Shown: positions 43,215 through 52,156, numbered from the stretch's first letter. The stretch: 64,000 nucleotides of DNA from RYN-133 sp963785425 (GCA_963785425.1 CAWAVG010000002.1:992001-1056000), one strand, 5' to 3'. The notes: generated from the sequence alone by a model not told the origin. Made by a program: numbers and translations.

Positions 43215-44471
43215 TCACCGCGAAAACACCTCCTGCACCTTGCGTACCCCTGCGACGAGCTGATCGATCTCGTCCGTCGTCGTGTACACACCGAACGACG
43301 CTCGCGTGGTCGCGGGTATTCCGTACCGCACGCACACCGGACGGGCGCAGTGGTGCCCCGCGCGGACCGCGATGCCCCGCTCGTCGAGCAGCTGGGCGAT
43401 GTCGTGCGGGTGGATGCCGTCGAGAGCGAACGAGATCGTCGCGCCGCGGTCGACGTTGTCGCGCGGACCGACGATGCGCAGGCCTGAGATCGTCTGCAGT
43501 CCGTCGAGCGCGTAGCCGGTGAGTTCGTGCTCGTGCCGGCGGATCTCGTCGCGGCCGAGGGCGGTGACGTAGTCGACGGCAGTGCCGAGCGCGACCGCCT
43601 GGGCGATCATCGGCGTCCCGGCCTCGAACCGGTGCGGCGGCGCCGCGAAGGTCGAGCGCTCCATCGTGACGGTCTCGATCATCTCGCCACCGCCGAGGAA
43701 GGGCGGGAGCTCCGCGAGCAGGTCGAAGCGTCCCCACAGCACGCCGACGCCGGACGGGCCGTACAGCTTGTGACCCGTGAACGCGACGAAGTCGGCGCCG
43801 AGCTCCTGCACGTCGAGCGGCAGGTGGGGCGCGGCCTGGGCGGCATCGACGATGGCAAGCGCACCGACGGCGTGGGCACGCTCGACGATGCGCTGCACCG
43901 GGTTGATCGTCCCCAGCGCGTTGGACTGGTACACGAACGAGACGACCTTCGTGCGGTCGGTGATCACTTCGTCGATGGCCGACTCCACCAGGCGGCCCTC
44001 GTCGTCGATCGGGATCCACTTGAACGTCGCGCCCGTGCGCAGCGCAAGCTGCTGCCACGGGACGATGTTGCTGTGGTGCTCCATCTCGGTCACGACGATC
44101 TCGTCGCCGGGGCCGAGGCGGAACCGCTCCGCGCCGTCGGACGTCGAGGCGTTCGACAACGAGTAGGCGAGCAGGTTCAACGCCTCGGTGATGTTGCGGG
44201 TGAAGATGATCTCGTCCCGCGAGGGCGCGTTCAGGAACTCGGCGACCTTGTCGCGCGCGCCCTCGTAGGCGTGGGTGACCTCGCTGCCGAGCGTGTGCAC
44301 GGCACGCGCGACGTTGGCGTAGTGGTTCGCGTACAGGTCGGCCTCGGCATCGATGACGACCTGCGGTTTTTGTGCGCTGTTGGCGCTGTCGAGGTACACC
44401 AGCGGAACACCGTGCACCTCGCGCTGCAGGATCGGGAAGTCCTTTCGGACCGCCTCGACGTCGAAACTCAT
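43215..44471 (-). CDS. sufS: Cysteine desulfurase SufS
   Basis: A 418-residue PLP enzyme of group II desulfurases, releasing sulfur from cysteine as persulfide. Visible: YLDSANSAQKP (start), TEMEHHSNIVPWQ, PLP-binding lysine in FVAFTGHKLYGPSGVG, and the persulfide Cys in RAGHHCARPVC. ATG 44471 follows AAGG at a normal distance; the long upstream frame is spurious. Between sufC and this gene is a 59-base gap with a hairpin (44486-44527), so expression may be tuned there. Partner of SufU encoded 2 bases downstream. Confidence 0.96.
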   Translation of the reverse strand: MSFDVEAVRKDFPILQREVHGVPLVYLDSANSAQKPQVVIDAEADLYANHYANVARAVHTLGSEVTHAYEGARDKVAEFLNAPSRDEIIFTRNITEALNLLAYSLSNASTSDGAERFRLGPGDEIVVTEMEHHSNIVPWQQLALRTGATFKWIPIDDEGRLVESAIDEVITDRTKVVSFVYQSNALGTINPVQRIVERAHAVGALAIVDAAQAAPHLPLDVQELGADFVAFTGHKLYGPSGVGVLWGRFDLLAELPPFLGGGEMIETVTMERSTFAAPPHRFEAGTPMIAQAVALGTAVDYVTALGRDEIRRHEHELTGYALDGLQTISGLRIVGPRDNVDRGATISFALDGIHPHDIAQLLDERGIAVRAGHHCARPVCVRYGIPATTRASFGVYTTTDEIDQLVAGVRKVQEVFSR

Positions 44472-44485
44472 GCTCACCCTTCCGG

Positions 44486-44527
44486 TTTTGGCGGGACGAC
44501 CCGATATACCGGGTCCTGCCGCCAAAA
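44486..44527 (-). promoter_or_regulatory. Hairpin between sufC and sufS
   Basis: TTTTGGCGG (44486-44494) pairs with CCGCCAAAA (44519-44527), with further pairing of ACCCG/CGGGT inside, over an internal loop. It sits between the sufC stop and the sufS ribosome site, where it could cause partial termination or protect mRNA ends, allowing different amounts of SufBDC and SufSU. Confidence 0.5.
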
Positions 44528-44530
44528 GTG

Positions 44531-45295
44531 TTATGCGCTGGCGGTCTCGTTGACCCCGAAGCGGGCGTAGCCCTCCGACTCGAGGCGGTCGGCGAGCTCG
44601 GCTCCGCCGGACTCGACGATGCGCCCGTCGAAGAACACGTGCACGAAGTCGGGCTCGATGTACTTCAGGATCCGCGTGTAGTGCGTGATGAGCAGCGTGC
44701 CCACGCCCTGCGCACGGACCCGGTTCACGCCCTCGCTGACGACGCGCAGGGCATCGACGTCGAGGCCGGAGTCGGTCTCGTCCAGGATCGCGATCTTCGG
44801 ACGGAGCAGTTCGAGCTGCAGGATCTCGTGGCGCTTCTTCTCGCCCCCGGAGAAACCCTCGTTCACCGAGCGCTCGGCAAAGGCCTTGTCGATCTCGAGG
44901 TCGGCCATCGACGCGTTGACCTCCTTGACCCACGTGCGCAGCTTGGGCGCCTCGCCGCGCACGGCGGTCGCGGCAGTGCGCAAGAAGTTCGACACCGAGA
45001 CACCGGGCACCTCGACCGGGTACTGCATCGCGAGGAAGAGTCCGGCGCGGGCGCGCTCGTCGACGGTCATCGCCAGCACGTCCTGGCCGTCGAGGGTGAT
45101 CGACCCGGACGTGACCGTGTACTTCGGGTGGCCGGCGACTGAGTACGCGAGCGTCGACTTGCCCGACCCGTTCGGGCCCATGATCGCGTGGGTCTCGCCC
45201 GACGACACCGTCAGGTCGACACCGCGCAGGATCTCGGCCGTGTCGTTGCCGTCGCCGACCGTGACGTGCAGGTCGCGGATCTCGAGGGTGCTCAT
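44531..45295 (-). CDS. sufC: Fe-S assembly ATPase SufC
   Basis: A 254-residue ABC-type ATPase without membrane partner: Walker A GPNGSGKST, signature FSGGEKKRHEILQLELL, Walker B IAILDETDSGLDVDAL (with the SufC-typical D-E-T-D-S-G-L-D), switch histidine THYTRIL. SufC drives shape change of the SufBD scaffold. ATG 45295 overlaps the sufD stop (ATGA). All core residues present. Confidence 0.97.
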   Translation of the reverse strand: MSTLEIRDLHVTVGDGNDTAEILRGVDLTVSSGETHAIMGPNGSGKSTLAYSVAGHPKYTVTSGSITLDGQDVLAMTVDERARAGLFLAMQYPVEVPGVSVSNFLRTAATAVRGEAPKLRTWVKEVNASMADLEIDKAFAERSVNEGFSGGEKKRHEILQLELLRPKIAILDETDSGLDVDALRVVSEGVNRVRAQGVGTLLITHYTRILKYIEPDFVHVFFDGRIVESGGAELADRLESEGYARFGVNETASA

Positions 45296-46434
45296 TCTTG
45301 GCTCTCCAATGCGGTGAAGCCGAGTCTGGCTTCGATTGCGGTCATGATCTGGTGCTGCAGGTCGGACAGCCCGATGCGTTCGACCACATCGGCGAAGAAA
45401 CCCCGCACGACCAGGCGCCGCGCCTCGTCCTCGGGGATTCCGCGCGACTGCAGGTAGAACAGCTGCAGGTCGTCGAAGCGTCCCGTCGTGCTGGCGTGGC
45501 CCGCTCCGGAGATGTTGCCGGTCTCGATCTCGAGGTTCGGTACGGAGTCGGCGCGGGCGCCGTCGGACAGCAGCAGGTTGCGGTTCATCTCGTAGGTGTC
45601 GGTACCGCTCGCGGACGGCCGGATGCGCACGTCGCCGATCCATACCGTGCGCGCCGACTCACCGAGCAGCGCGTTCTTGTACAGGACCTTCGAGGCGCAG
45701 TTGGGCGCGCTGTGGTCGACGAACAACCGGCTCTCGAAGTGCTGTCCGTCACCGGCGAAACCGACACCGAGCAGTTCGGCCCGCCCACCGGGGCCGGCGA
45801 AACGCACGGTCGGGACGATGCGCACGACCGAGCCGCCGAGCGTGATGTTCACGTGGCGGTAGCTCGCGTCGCGGCCGACGAGCGCGGCGTAGGCCGACAG
45901 CTGCACGGAGCCCTCGTCGGCGGCGTTGACCGCGACGACCGAGAGCGACGCGCCGTCGCCGATCACCATCTCGATGTTGGCCGCCACGCGGATCAGGCCC
46001 TGATGATCGATCACCAGGGTCGCGCGGGCGTTCGAGCCGATCTCGACGACATGGTGTGTGTACGAACGTCCGCTGACGCCGGTGCGGGTCAGCACGATCG
46101 GCTCGGTCAGCTCGGCGCCGGCATCGACACGCACGTGCAGCCCACGCGGCGCGTGTGCCATCGCGAGCGCGCTCGGCCGGTCGGCCGGCGTCAGCGCCGT
46201 ACCGAACGCCTCGAGCGTGCGCGGGTCGACGGTCTCGACGTGGGCACCGGCCGGGACGTGTTCGGACCCCTCGATGACGCCGTCCGGCTCGAACGGCTCG
46301 AAGAACTCGCGAATGCGTGCAAGCGGCGAGAACCGCCAGTCCTCCTGGGAACGGTTCGGTTCCGGGAAATCCGCGGGGTCGCGCGAGGTAAACCGTTCCG
46401 ACGGACTGCCGGTCGTTTTCAATAGGGCTGTCAT
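45292..46434 (-). CDS. sufD: Fe-S assembly scaffold protein SufD
   Basis: A 380-residue right-handed beta-helix protein of the SufB/SufD family. The core with GASLSVVAVNAADEG, and the conserved end NLEIETGNISGAGHASTTGRFDDLQLFYLQSRGIPEDEARRLVVRGF, including the invariant His in GHAST, marks SufD. It forms the SufBC2D scaffold on which clusters are built. It starts 66 bases after sufB and overlaps sufC by 4 bases. Confidence 0.95.
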   Translation of the reverse strand: MTALLKTTGSPSERFTSRDPADFPEPNRSQEDWRFSPLARIREFFEPFEPDGVIEGSEHVPAGAHVETVDPRTLEAFGTALTPADRPSALAMAHAPRGLHVRVDAGAELTEPIVLTRTGVSGRSYTHHVVEIGSNARATLVIDHQGLIRVAANIEMVIGDGASLSVVAVNAADEGSVQLSAYAALVGRDASYRHVNITLGGSVVRIVPTVRFAGPGGRAELLGVGFAGDGQHFESRLFVDHSAPNCASKVLYKNALLGESARTVWIGDVRIRPSASGTDTYEMNRNLLLSDGARADSVPNLEIETGNISGAGHASTTGRFDDLQLFYLQSRGIPEDEARRLVVRGFFADVVERIGLSDLQHQIMTAIEARLGFTALESQE

Positions 46435-46500
46435 GAAGTTCCTTCGGGGTCCCCGACGAGCTTTTCTAGTGTTCCTGGCGAGAAGAAGTCGGTGGGGCGT

Positions 46501-47931
46501 TTAACCGACCGCTCCTTCCATCTGCAGCTCGATCAGGCGGTTGAGCTCGAGGGCGTACTCCATCGGCAGCTCACGCGCGATCGGCTCGACGAACCCGCGT
46601 ACCACCATGGCCATCGCCTCGTCCTCGGAAAGGCCGCGGCTCATCAGGTAGAACAGCTGGTCCTCGCTGACCTTCGACACCGTCGCCTCGTGCCCCATCG
46701 ACACGTCGTCCTCGCGGACGTCCACGTAGGGATAGGTGTCGGAGCGGCTGATGTCATCGACCAGCAGCGCGTCGCACTTCACCGTCGAGCGGCTGTGGTG
46801 GGCGCCCTTGTTGACCTGCACCAGCCCGCGGTAGGACGTGCGTCCGCCACCGCGGGCGACCGACTTCGAGATGATGTTCGAGCTCGTGTTGGGCGCCAGG
46901 TGCAGCATCTTCGCACCGGCATCCTGGTGCTGGCCCTCGCCCGCGAACGCGATCGAGAGCACCTCGCCCTTGGCGTGCTCCCCCATGAGCCACACCGCGG
47001 GGTACTTCATGGTGACCTTCGAGCCGATGTTGCCGTCGACCCACTCCATGGTCGCGCCCTCTTCGGCGCGCGCGCGCTTCGTCACCAGGTTGTAGACGTT
47101 GTTCGACCAGTTCTGGATCGTCGTGTAGCGGCAACGGCCGCCCTTCTTCACGATGATCTCGACGACGGCCGAGTGCAGCGAGTCGGAGCTGTAGATCGGC
47201 GCGGTGCAGCCTTCGACGTAGTGCACGTAGGCGCCCTCGTCGACGATGATCAGCGTGCGCTCGAACTGGCCCATGTTCTCGGTGTTGATGCGGAAGTAGG
47301 CCTGCAGCGGGATCTCGACGTGGACACCCTTCGGCACGTAGATGAACGAGCCGCCGGACCAGACCGCGGTGTTCAGCGCCGCGAACTTGTTGTCACCGGA
47401 CGGGATGACCGTGCCGAAGTACTCCTCGAACAGCTCGGGGTACTCCTTCAACGCCGTGTCGGTGTCGAGGAAGATCACGCCCTGGCTCTCGAGCTCCTCG
47501 TTGATCTTGTGATAAACGACCTCGGACTCGTACTGCGCGGCAATGCCGGAAACGAGACGCTGCTTCTCGGCCTCGGGGATGCCGAGCTTGTCGTAGGTGT
47601 TCTTGATGTCCGCGGGCAACTCGTCCCAGCTGGTGGCCTGCTTCTCGGTCGAGCGCACGAAGTACTTGATGTTGTCGAAGTCGATGCCCGACAGGTCCGA
47701 GCCCCAGTTGGGCATGGGCTTCTTGTCGAACACCGACAGCGCCTTCACCCGGCGGTCGAGCATCCACTGCGGCTCGCTCTTCTTCGCCGAGATGTCGCGG
47801 ACGACGGCCTCGGACAGTCCGCGCTGCGCGCTGGCGCCGGCGACGTCGGAGTCGGCCCAGCCGAAGCCGTACCGTCCGATGGCGTCGATCTGCTCGTCCT
47901 GCGTGATGACCCGCTCGGGCGTGGTGGTCAT
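46501..47931 (-). CDS. sufB: Fe-S assembly scaffold protein SufB
   Basis: A 476-residue SufB: KSEPQWMLDRRVKAL, FIYVPKGVHVEIPLQAYFRIN, YVEGCTAPIYSSDSLHSAVVE with the conserved Cys, GGRCRYTTIQNWSNNVYNLVTKR, and the end CDALLVDDISRSDTYPY / SMGHEATVSKVSEDQLFYLMSRGL. The length shows no intein, unlike the M. tuberculosis SufB. It is the first structural gene, 3 bases after sufR. ATG 47931 used. Confidence 0.97.
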   Translation of the reverse strand: MTTTPERVITQDEQIDAIGRYGFGWADSDVAGASAQRGLSEAVVRDISAKKSEPQWMLDRRVKALSVFDKKPMPNWGSDLSGIDFDNIKYFVRSTEKQATSWDELPADIKNTYDKLGIPEAEKQRLVSGIAAQYESEVVYHKINEELESQGVIFLDTDTALKEYPELFEEYFGTVIPSGDNKFAALNTAVWSGGSFIYVPKGVHVEIPLQAYFRINTENMGQFERTLIIVDEGAYVHYVEGCTAPIYSSDSLHSAVVEIIVKKGGRCRYTTIQNWSNNVYNLVTKRARAEEGATMEWVDGNIGSKVTMKYPAVWLMGEHAKGEVLSIAFAGEGQHQDAGAKMLHLAPNTSSNIISKSVARGGGRTSYRGLVQVNKGAHHSRSTVKCDALLVDDISRSDTYPYVDVREDDVSMGHEATVSKVSEDQLFYLMSRGLSEDEAMAMVVRGFVEPIARELPMEYALELNRLIELQMEGAVG

Positions 47932-47934
47932 ATG

Positions 47935-48606
47935 TCAGTGCCTCCCAGAAGGGGTGGGGAGTTGGGTCGGGGTGGGGACGTGCGTGGTGCAGACCCCGTC
48001 GCCGTGGGCGATCGTGGCCAGTCGTTGGACGTACGTGCCGAGCACCTGTTCGAACGCGCGCGTCTCGGCCTCGCACAACTCGGGGAACTCGGCGGCCACG
48101 TGGGCGACCGGGCAGTGGTGCTGGCAGATCTGGATCCCGGCGGCCGCGCTCTCTGTCGTCGAAGCGTAGCCATTGGCCGTCAGGCCCTCGGCGAGCGCGT
48201 CGACGCGAGTGGCGACGCTCGCACTCGTCACGACCCGTTCGCGCAGCTCCGCCGCGAGCGTCTCGGCGCGGTGCTCGGCGAAGGCCGCGACCGCCCGCTC
48301 GCCGCCGGTCTCTCGCAGGTAGCGCAGTGCGGTGGTCGCCAGGTCGTCGTAGGCGTGCGGGAAAGCGGCACGGCCCTGGTCGGTGAGAGCGTAGATCCGG
48401 GCCGGACGGCCGCGGCCGCGCTTGGGCGCGGGGCGGGGATCACACTCGGTGAGCAGGCCGTCGGCCACGAGTGCGTCGAGGTGGCGGCGCACGGCAGCGG
48501 GCGAGAGGCCCAGCCGGTCGGCGAGCGCAGCGGCGCTGTGCGGGCCGCGCTCGAGGATCAGCCGGGCAACCGCGTCACGGGTGCGATCGTCGCCGGCGAA
48601 TTTCAC
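47935..48606 (-). CDS. sufR: Fe-S-sensing repressor SufR
   Basis: A 223-residue regulator: winged HTH (TRDAVARLILERGPHSAAALADRLGLSPAAVRRHLDAL), wing with RGRGRPARIYALT, helical middle, and a cysteine cluster CQHHCPVAHVAAEFPELCEAE that in SufR binds a [4Fe-4S] cluster. With cluster it represses the suf operon; loss of cluster derepresses. Here it is the first gene, as in mycobacteria (Rv1460). GTG 48606 is so close to a -10-like CATACT that the transcript is probably leaderless. A Cys in GDGVCTTHVP near the C-terminus is an extra possible ligand. Confidence 0.94.
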   Translation of the reverse strand: MKFAGDDRTRDAVARLILERGPHSAAALADRLGLSPAAVRRHLDALVADGLLTECDPRPAPKRGRGRPARIYALTDQGRAAFPHAYDDLATTALRYLRETGGERAVAAFAEHRAETLAAELRERVVTSASVATRVDALAEGLTANGYASTTESAAAGIQICQHHCPVAHVAAEFPELCEAETRAFEQVLGTYVQRLATIAHGDGVCTTHVPTPTQLPTPSGRH

Positions 48607-48612
48607 AACATC

Positions 48613-48618
48613 AGTATG
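48613..48618 (-). promoter_or_regulatory. -10 element of the suf operon (probably leaderless sufR)
   Basis: On the minus strand CATACT ends 6 bases before the GTG of sufR, which puts the expected transcription start at or within a base or two of the start codon. No ribosome site precedes the GTG, consistent with a leaderless transcript. Operator half-sites for SufR could overlap here but are not certain. Confidence 0.5.
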
Positions 48619-48669
48619 ACGTATTTCGGTGCCCGGTTTCCACCACCCCGGCTCCGATAGGTTGCCGGT

Positions 48670-49335
48670 GTGCTCTACCGCACCCTCGAACTCACCCTCG
48701 CCCCCGCATTGCGGGCGGTCTATCGTCCCGAGATCACCGGTCTGGACGCAGTTCCCGCCGACGGTCCGGTGATCTTCGCAGCCAACCACATCTCCTTCGC
48801 CGACGAGTTCTTCACCCCGCTCGCGGCGCGCCGCCAGGTCGTCTACTTCGCCAAGGCCGAGTACTTCACCACCCCGGGGATCAAGGGCCGGCTCAGCTCC
48901 CTTTTCTTCACGACGCTCGGGCACGTCCCCGTCGAGCGCGACGACCCGCGCGCCGCGGCGAGCGTCATCGACATCGGCGTCGATGTGCTCAAGAACGGTA
49001 GGGCGCTGGGCATCTTTCCCGAGGGCACCCGTTCTCCCGACGGGCGGCTGTACAAGTTCCGCACCGGCGTCGCCCGTGTCGCGCTGCGCAGCGGGGCGCC
49101 GGTGATCCCGGTCGGACTGGTCGGCACGCGGGAGGTACAGCCCCCCGGCGAGCGGATGTGGCACCGGGCGAAGGTGTCCGTGTGCTTCGGTGCACCGCTG
49201 CACTTCGGCGACCGGGCCGGCGAGGAGCGCAGCTCGCGCGTGCTGCGCGAGGTCACCGAAACGGTGCGCACCGCCGTCCAGGAACTCAGCGGGCAGGAGT
49301 ACGTCGACCACTTCGCCGGCTCGGCCCGTCCCTGA
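48670..49335 (+). CDS. plsC: 1-acylglycerol-3-phosphate O-acyltransferase-like protein (PlsC family)
   Basis: A 221-residue acyltransferase. Catalytic NHx4D-type motif in FAANHISFADEFF, then FFTTLGHVPVERD, substrate-binding FPEGTRSPDGRLYKFRTG and VIPVGLVGTRE. It would add the second acyl chain to lysophosphatidate or act on a related glycolipid. N-terminal 20 residues are mildly hydrophobic (LYRTLELTLAPALRAVYR) for membrane association. GTG 48670 divergent from sufR. Followed by a repeat-rich gap (49345-49460). Symbol used in the family sense. Confidence 0.88.
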   Translation: MLYRTLELTLAPALRAVYRPEITGLDAVPADGPVIFAANHISFADEFFTPLAARRQVVYFAKAEYFTTPGIKGRLSSLFFTTLGHVPVERDDPRAAASVIDIGVDVLKNGRALGIFPEGTRSPDGRLYKFRTGVARVALRSGAPVIPVGLVGTREVQPPGERMWHRAKVSVCFGAPLHFGDRAGEERSSRVLREVTETVRTAVQELSGQEYVDHFAGSARP

Positions 49336-49344
49336 CCCTGGCCT

Positions 49345-49460
49345 TTTCCCCGCTGGTGACCGGTCGGCGGGCGTGCGGGCGAGCACCGGCGGGGAAACCG
49401 TCGTGCCTTTCCCCGCTGGTGGGCGGTCGGGACGGTGCAGAGCGAGCGGCAGCGGGGAAA
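49345..49460. repeat. Two tandem hairpin units, 63-bp period
   Basis: Unit 1: TTTCCCCGCTGGTG (49345-49358) with CACCGGCGGGGAAA (49384-49397). Unit 2: the same 14-mer (49408-49421) with CAGCGGGGAAA (49450-49460). The units are direct repeats 63 bases apart and each folds into a hairpin. They fill the gap after plsC. They might end transcription, but the duplication and the third arm copy at 26439 point to a dispersed intergenic repeat. Confidence 0.75.
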
Positions 49461-49527
49461 CGTGACGCGCACAGCGCACGCTGATTGCGACGCGCACCCC
49501 GCAGGGAGGCGTTCCTAGACTGAACGT

Positions 49528-50448
49528 GTGCCCGCGCCCGCCGTCGAGATCGTCGGTCTCGTCAAGTCCTACGGCGCGCGCCGCGCCGTCGACGGGCTGA
49601 GCCTCGATGTCGCCCGCGGCACCCTGCTCGCCCTGCTCGGCCCGAACGGCGCGGGCAAGACCACCACCATCGAGATCTGTGAGGGATTCCGCCGCGCCGA
49701 CGCCGGTACGGTACGGGTGCTCGGCCTGTCACCGGACGACCCGGCCCTGCGCCCGCGCGTGGGTGTCATGCTGCAGGAGGGCGTCGGCGGCTACCGCGAG
49801 GCGCGCGCGATCGAGCTGCTGAGCCTGTTCGCGCGCTACGCCGCCGCCCCGCACGATCCCGGCGACCTGCTCCACCTCGTCGGCCTCGGCGACGTCGCCG
49901 GCACCGCGGTCAAGCGGCTGTCCGGCGGACAGCAGCAGCGCCTGTCCCTGGCGCTCGCGCTGGTCGCCCGGCCCGAACTGGTCTTCCTGGACGAACCCAC
50001 CGCGGGCATGGACCCGCAGGCGCGCCACGTCACCTGGGACCTCGTGCGCCGGCTGCGCGCCGACGGCGTCAGCGTCGTGCTCACCACGCACTTCCTGGAC
50101 GAGGCCGAACAACTCGCCGACACTGTGGTCGTGATCGACGACGGTCGTGTTGTCGCCGCGGGCACGCCCGCCGAGCTCACGCGCGGCGGCGCCCGCGGCC
50201 AGATCCGGTTCCGCGCCGTCCCGGGCCTGCCGCTGGAGCTGCTGCTCACCGATCTGCCGGAGGGCACGCGCGCCGAGGAGACCGACCCGGGCAACTACCT
50301 CGTCACCGGCGAGGTCACCCCGCAGTTGCTGGCCACGCTCACAGCATGGTGCGCACGCCGCGGCGTGCTCGCCGAGAACCTGTCCGTCGAGCGACGCAGC
50401 CTCGAGGACGTGTTCCTCGAGGTGACCGGACGGAGGCTGCGTCCTTGA
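49528..50448 (+). CDS. ABC-2 type exporter ATP-binding protein
   Basis: A 306-residue ATPase of the DrrA/CcmA-like group: Walker A GPNGAGKTT, Q-loop LQEGVGGYREARA, signature LSGGQQQRLSLALALV, Walker B LVFLDEPTAGMD, H-loop LTTHFLDEAEQLAD, plus the ~80-residue C-terminal extension ending RRSLEDVFLEVTGRRLRP. Its stop overlaps the TTG of the permease gene (TTGA). In actinobacteria this ABC pair precedes ctaA and may carry heme-related or drug-like cargo; the cargo is unknown. Confidence 0.92.
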   Translation: MPAPAVEIVGLVKSYGARRAVDGLSLDVARGTLLALLGPNGAGKTTTIEICEGFRRADAGTVRVLGLSPDDPALRPRVGVMLQEGVGGYREARAIELLSLFARYAAAPHDPGDLLHLVGLGDVAGTAVKRLSGGQQQRLSLALALVARPELVFLDEPTAGMDPQARHVTWDLVRRLRADGVSVVLTTHFLDEAEQLADTVVVIDDGRVVAAGTPAELTRGGARGQIRFRAVPGLPLELLLTDLPEGTRAEETDPGNYLVTGEVTPQLLATLTAWCARRGVLAENLSVERRSLEDVFLEVTGRRLRP

Positions 50449-51254
50449 GCGCGCCGCAGGTTGGTGCGCCGGGGCGGCGGCAGGCGACCATACTCAAGGA
50501 CTTCGCCCCCGCGCCACAGGCGGCACCGCGCGGACGGATGCTCGCGGCGCAGACCGCGATGGAGTTCCGGCTGCAGCTGCGCAATCTCGAGCAGGTCGGC
50601 CTGACCCTCGTCATCCCGCTGCTCCTGCTGTTCTTCTTCAACCTGCCGCTGCTCTATTCGCTCGGAGTCGACCGCCGCATCGACTTCGTCGTGCCCAGCA
50701 TCATGGCGCTCGCGGTGATGTCGTCGTCGTTCACGGGACTGGCGATCGGCACCGGCTTCGAGCGCAAGTACGCGGTGCTGAAGCGGCTCGGTGCCACCGC
50801 GCTCCCCCGCGAGGTGCTCATCGGCGGGAAGACGCTGTCGGTGCTGCTGCTCGAACTCGTGCAGGTCGCGCTGATCGTCGCATTCGGGTTCGCGCTGGCC
50901 TGGCACCCGCACGGCGATCCGGCGCTGGCCGTACTGCTCGTCGCGCTCGGAACGGTCGCGTTCGCCGGCCTCGGACTGCTGCTCGCAGGCACGCTGCGGG
51001 CCGAGGTCACTCTCGCGGCCTCGAACCTCGTCTGGCTGGTACTGCTGTTCGCCGGCGGCATCGCCATCCCGCTCGCGAAGTACCCGCACGCCGTCGCCGA
51101 GGTGTTGCAGTACCTGCCGTCGGCCGCGCTGTCGGACGGCCTGCACCGAGTCCTCCAGGACGGCGGCGCGCCGCCGCTGCACGACCTCCTGACGCTGGTC
51201 GGCTGGGGTGCGGCGGCGATGATCGCCGCCGCTCGGTGGTTCCGGTGGGAGTGA
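50445..51254 (+). CDS. ABC-2 type exporter permease
   Basis: A 269-residue membrane protein with about six spans (GLTLVIPLLLLFFFNLPLLYS, SIMALAVMSSSFTGLAIG, LLLELVQVALIVAFGFAL, VLLVALGTVAFAGLGLLLAG, LVWLVLLFAGGIAIPL, and one near the end). GTGFERKYAVLKRLGATALPR is the cytosolic coupling segment of this family. TTG 50445 overlaps the ATPase stop by 4 bases; the end overlaps the ctaA GTG by 4 bases. The chain of overlaps says ATPase, permease and ctaA are made together. Confidence 0.9.
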   Translation: MSAPQVGAPGRRQATILKDFAPAPQAAPRGRMLAAQTAMEFRLQLRNLEQVGLTLVIPLLLLFFFNLPLLYSLGVDRRIDFVVPSIMALAVMSSSFTGLAIGTGFERKYAVLKRLGATALPREVLIGGKTLSVLLLELVQVALIVAFGFALAWHPHGDPALAVLLVALGTVAFAGLGLLLAGTLRAEVTLAASNLVWLVLLFAGGIAIPLAKYPHAVAEVLQYLPSAALSDGLHRVLQDGGAPPLHDLLTLVGWGAAAMIAAARWFRWE

Positions 51255-52156
51255 GCACGCCCGTCCGCACCGAGGTGCCGTGGCTCCCCCAACGCGTGCA
51301 GACAGATTCGTGGCTGCGCGGTCTGGCGCTCGCCTCGGTGATCGCCAACGTCGTGATCGTCGTGACCGGCGGAGCGGTGCGCCTCACCGACTCCGGGCTC
51401 GGCTGCCCGACCTGGCCGTCGTGCACCGATTCGTCGCTCACCCCGACGAAGCAGTACGCCATCCACGGGATCATCGAGTTCACCAACCGGCAGCTGACCT
51501 TCGTGCTGGTCGTGATCGCCGTGGCGACCTGGCTCGTCGCCATGGCGCGACGGCGCGAACGCGCGCTCGCGACACTGGCTGCTCTTGGCATCCCGGCGCA
51601 GGCCGTCCTCGGTGGTCTCACGGTGCTGACCCACCTCAATCCCTGGCTCGTCGCGCTGCACTTCTTGCTGTCGATGGCGATCATCGCGGTGACCTTCCGG
51701 CTGTGGTGGCGGCTGCGTGTCGACGCCGTCCCCGCAGCAGCGCCGCTCCCGCCGGCCGCCCGGGCGCTCATGCAAATCACGGTCGCGGTGAGCGCCGCCG
51801 TGCTCGTGATCGGCACCGTCGTCACCGGCAGCGGACCGCACGCCGGCGACACGGACTCCAGCGGCAAGGTGCACCGCACCGGACTCGACGTGTCGTCGAT
51901 GGCGCAACTGCACGCCGACGCGGTGATGGCCCTGGTCGGTATCACCATCGGGCTCGTCGCCGTGGTCTACGCACTCGGCGCGGCGCCGGCCGTCCGGCGG
52001 GCCGCCGTGGTGCTGCTCGCGGTGGAGCTCGCCCAGGGCGTCATCGGCTACACCCAGTACTTCCTGGACGTCCCGCCGCTGCTGGTCGCCGTGCACATGC
52101 TGGGCGCCTGCCTCGTCTGGGTCGCGGCGCTGCGGGTGCTCCACACCTCGGCTTGA
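51251..52156 (+). CDS. ctaA: Heme A synthase
   Basis: A 301-residue COX15/CtaA protein with eight spans. Conserved residues: VVTGGAVRLTDSGLGCPTWPSC with two cysteines, HGIIEFTNRQLT (Glu and first His region), LTVLTHLNPWLVALHFLLS, QLHADAVMAL and VAVHMLGACLVW with heme-ligand histidines. It oxidises heme O to heme A for aa3-type cytochrome oxidase, using heme O made by CtaB (55.1-56.2 kb). GTG 51251 overlaps the permease stop (GTGA). Confidence 0.93.
   Translation: MSTPVRTEVPWLPQRVQTDSWLRGLALASVIANVVIVVTGGAVRLTDSGLGCPTWPSCTDSSLTPTKQYAIHGIIEFTNRQLTFVLVVIAVATWLVAMARRRERALATLAALGIPAQAVLGGLTVLTHLNPWLVALHFLLSMAIIAVTFRLWWRLRVDAVPAAAPLPPAARALMQITVAVSAAVLVIGTVVTGSGPHAGDTDSSGKVHRTGLDVSSMAQLHADAVMALVGITIGLVAVVYALGAAPAVRRAAVVLLAVELAQGVIGYTQYFLDVPPLLVAVHMLGACLVWVAALRVLHTSA

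Noticed and set aside
46501..47931. Intein in SufB
   Set aside because: Known in mycobacterial SufB, but this gene has normal length and no splicing-block motifs.
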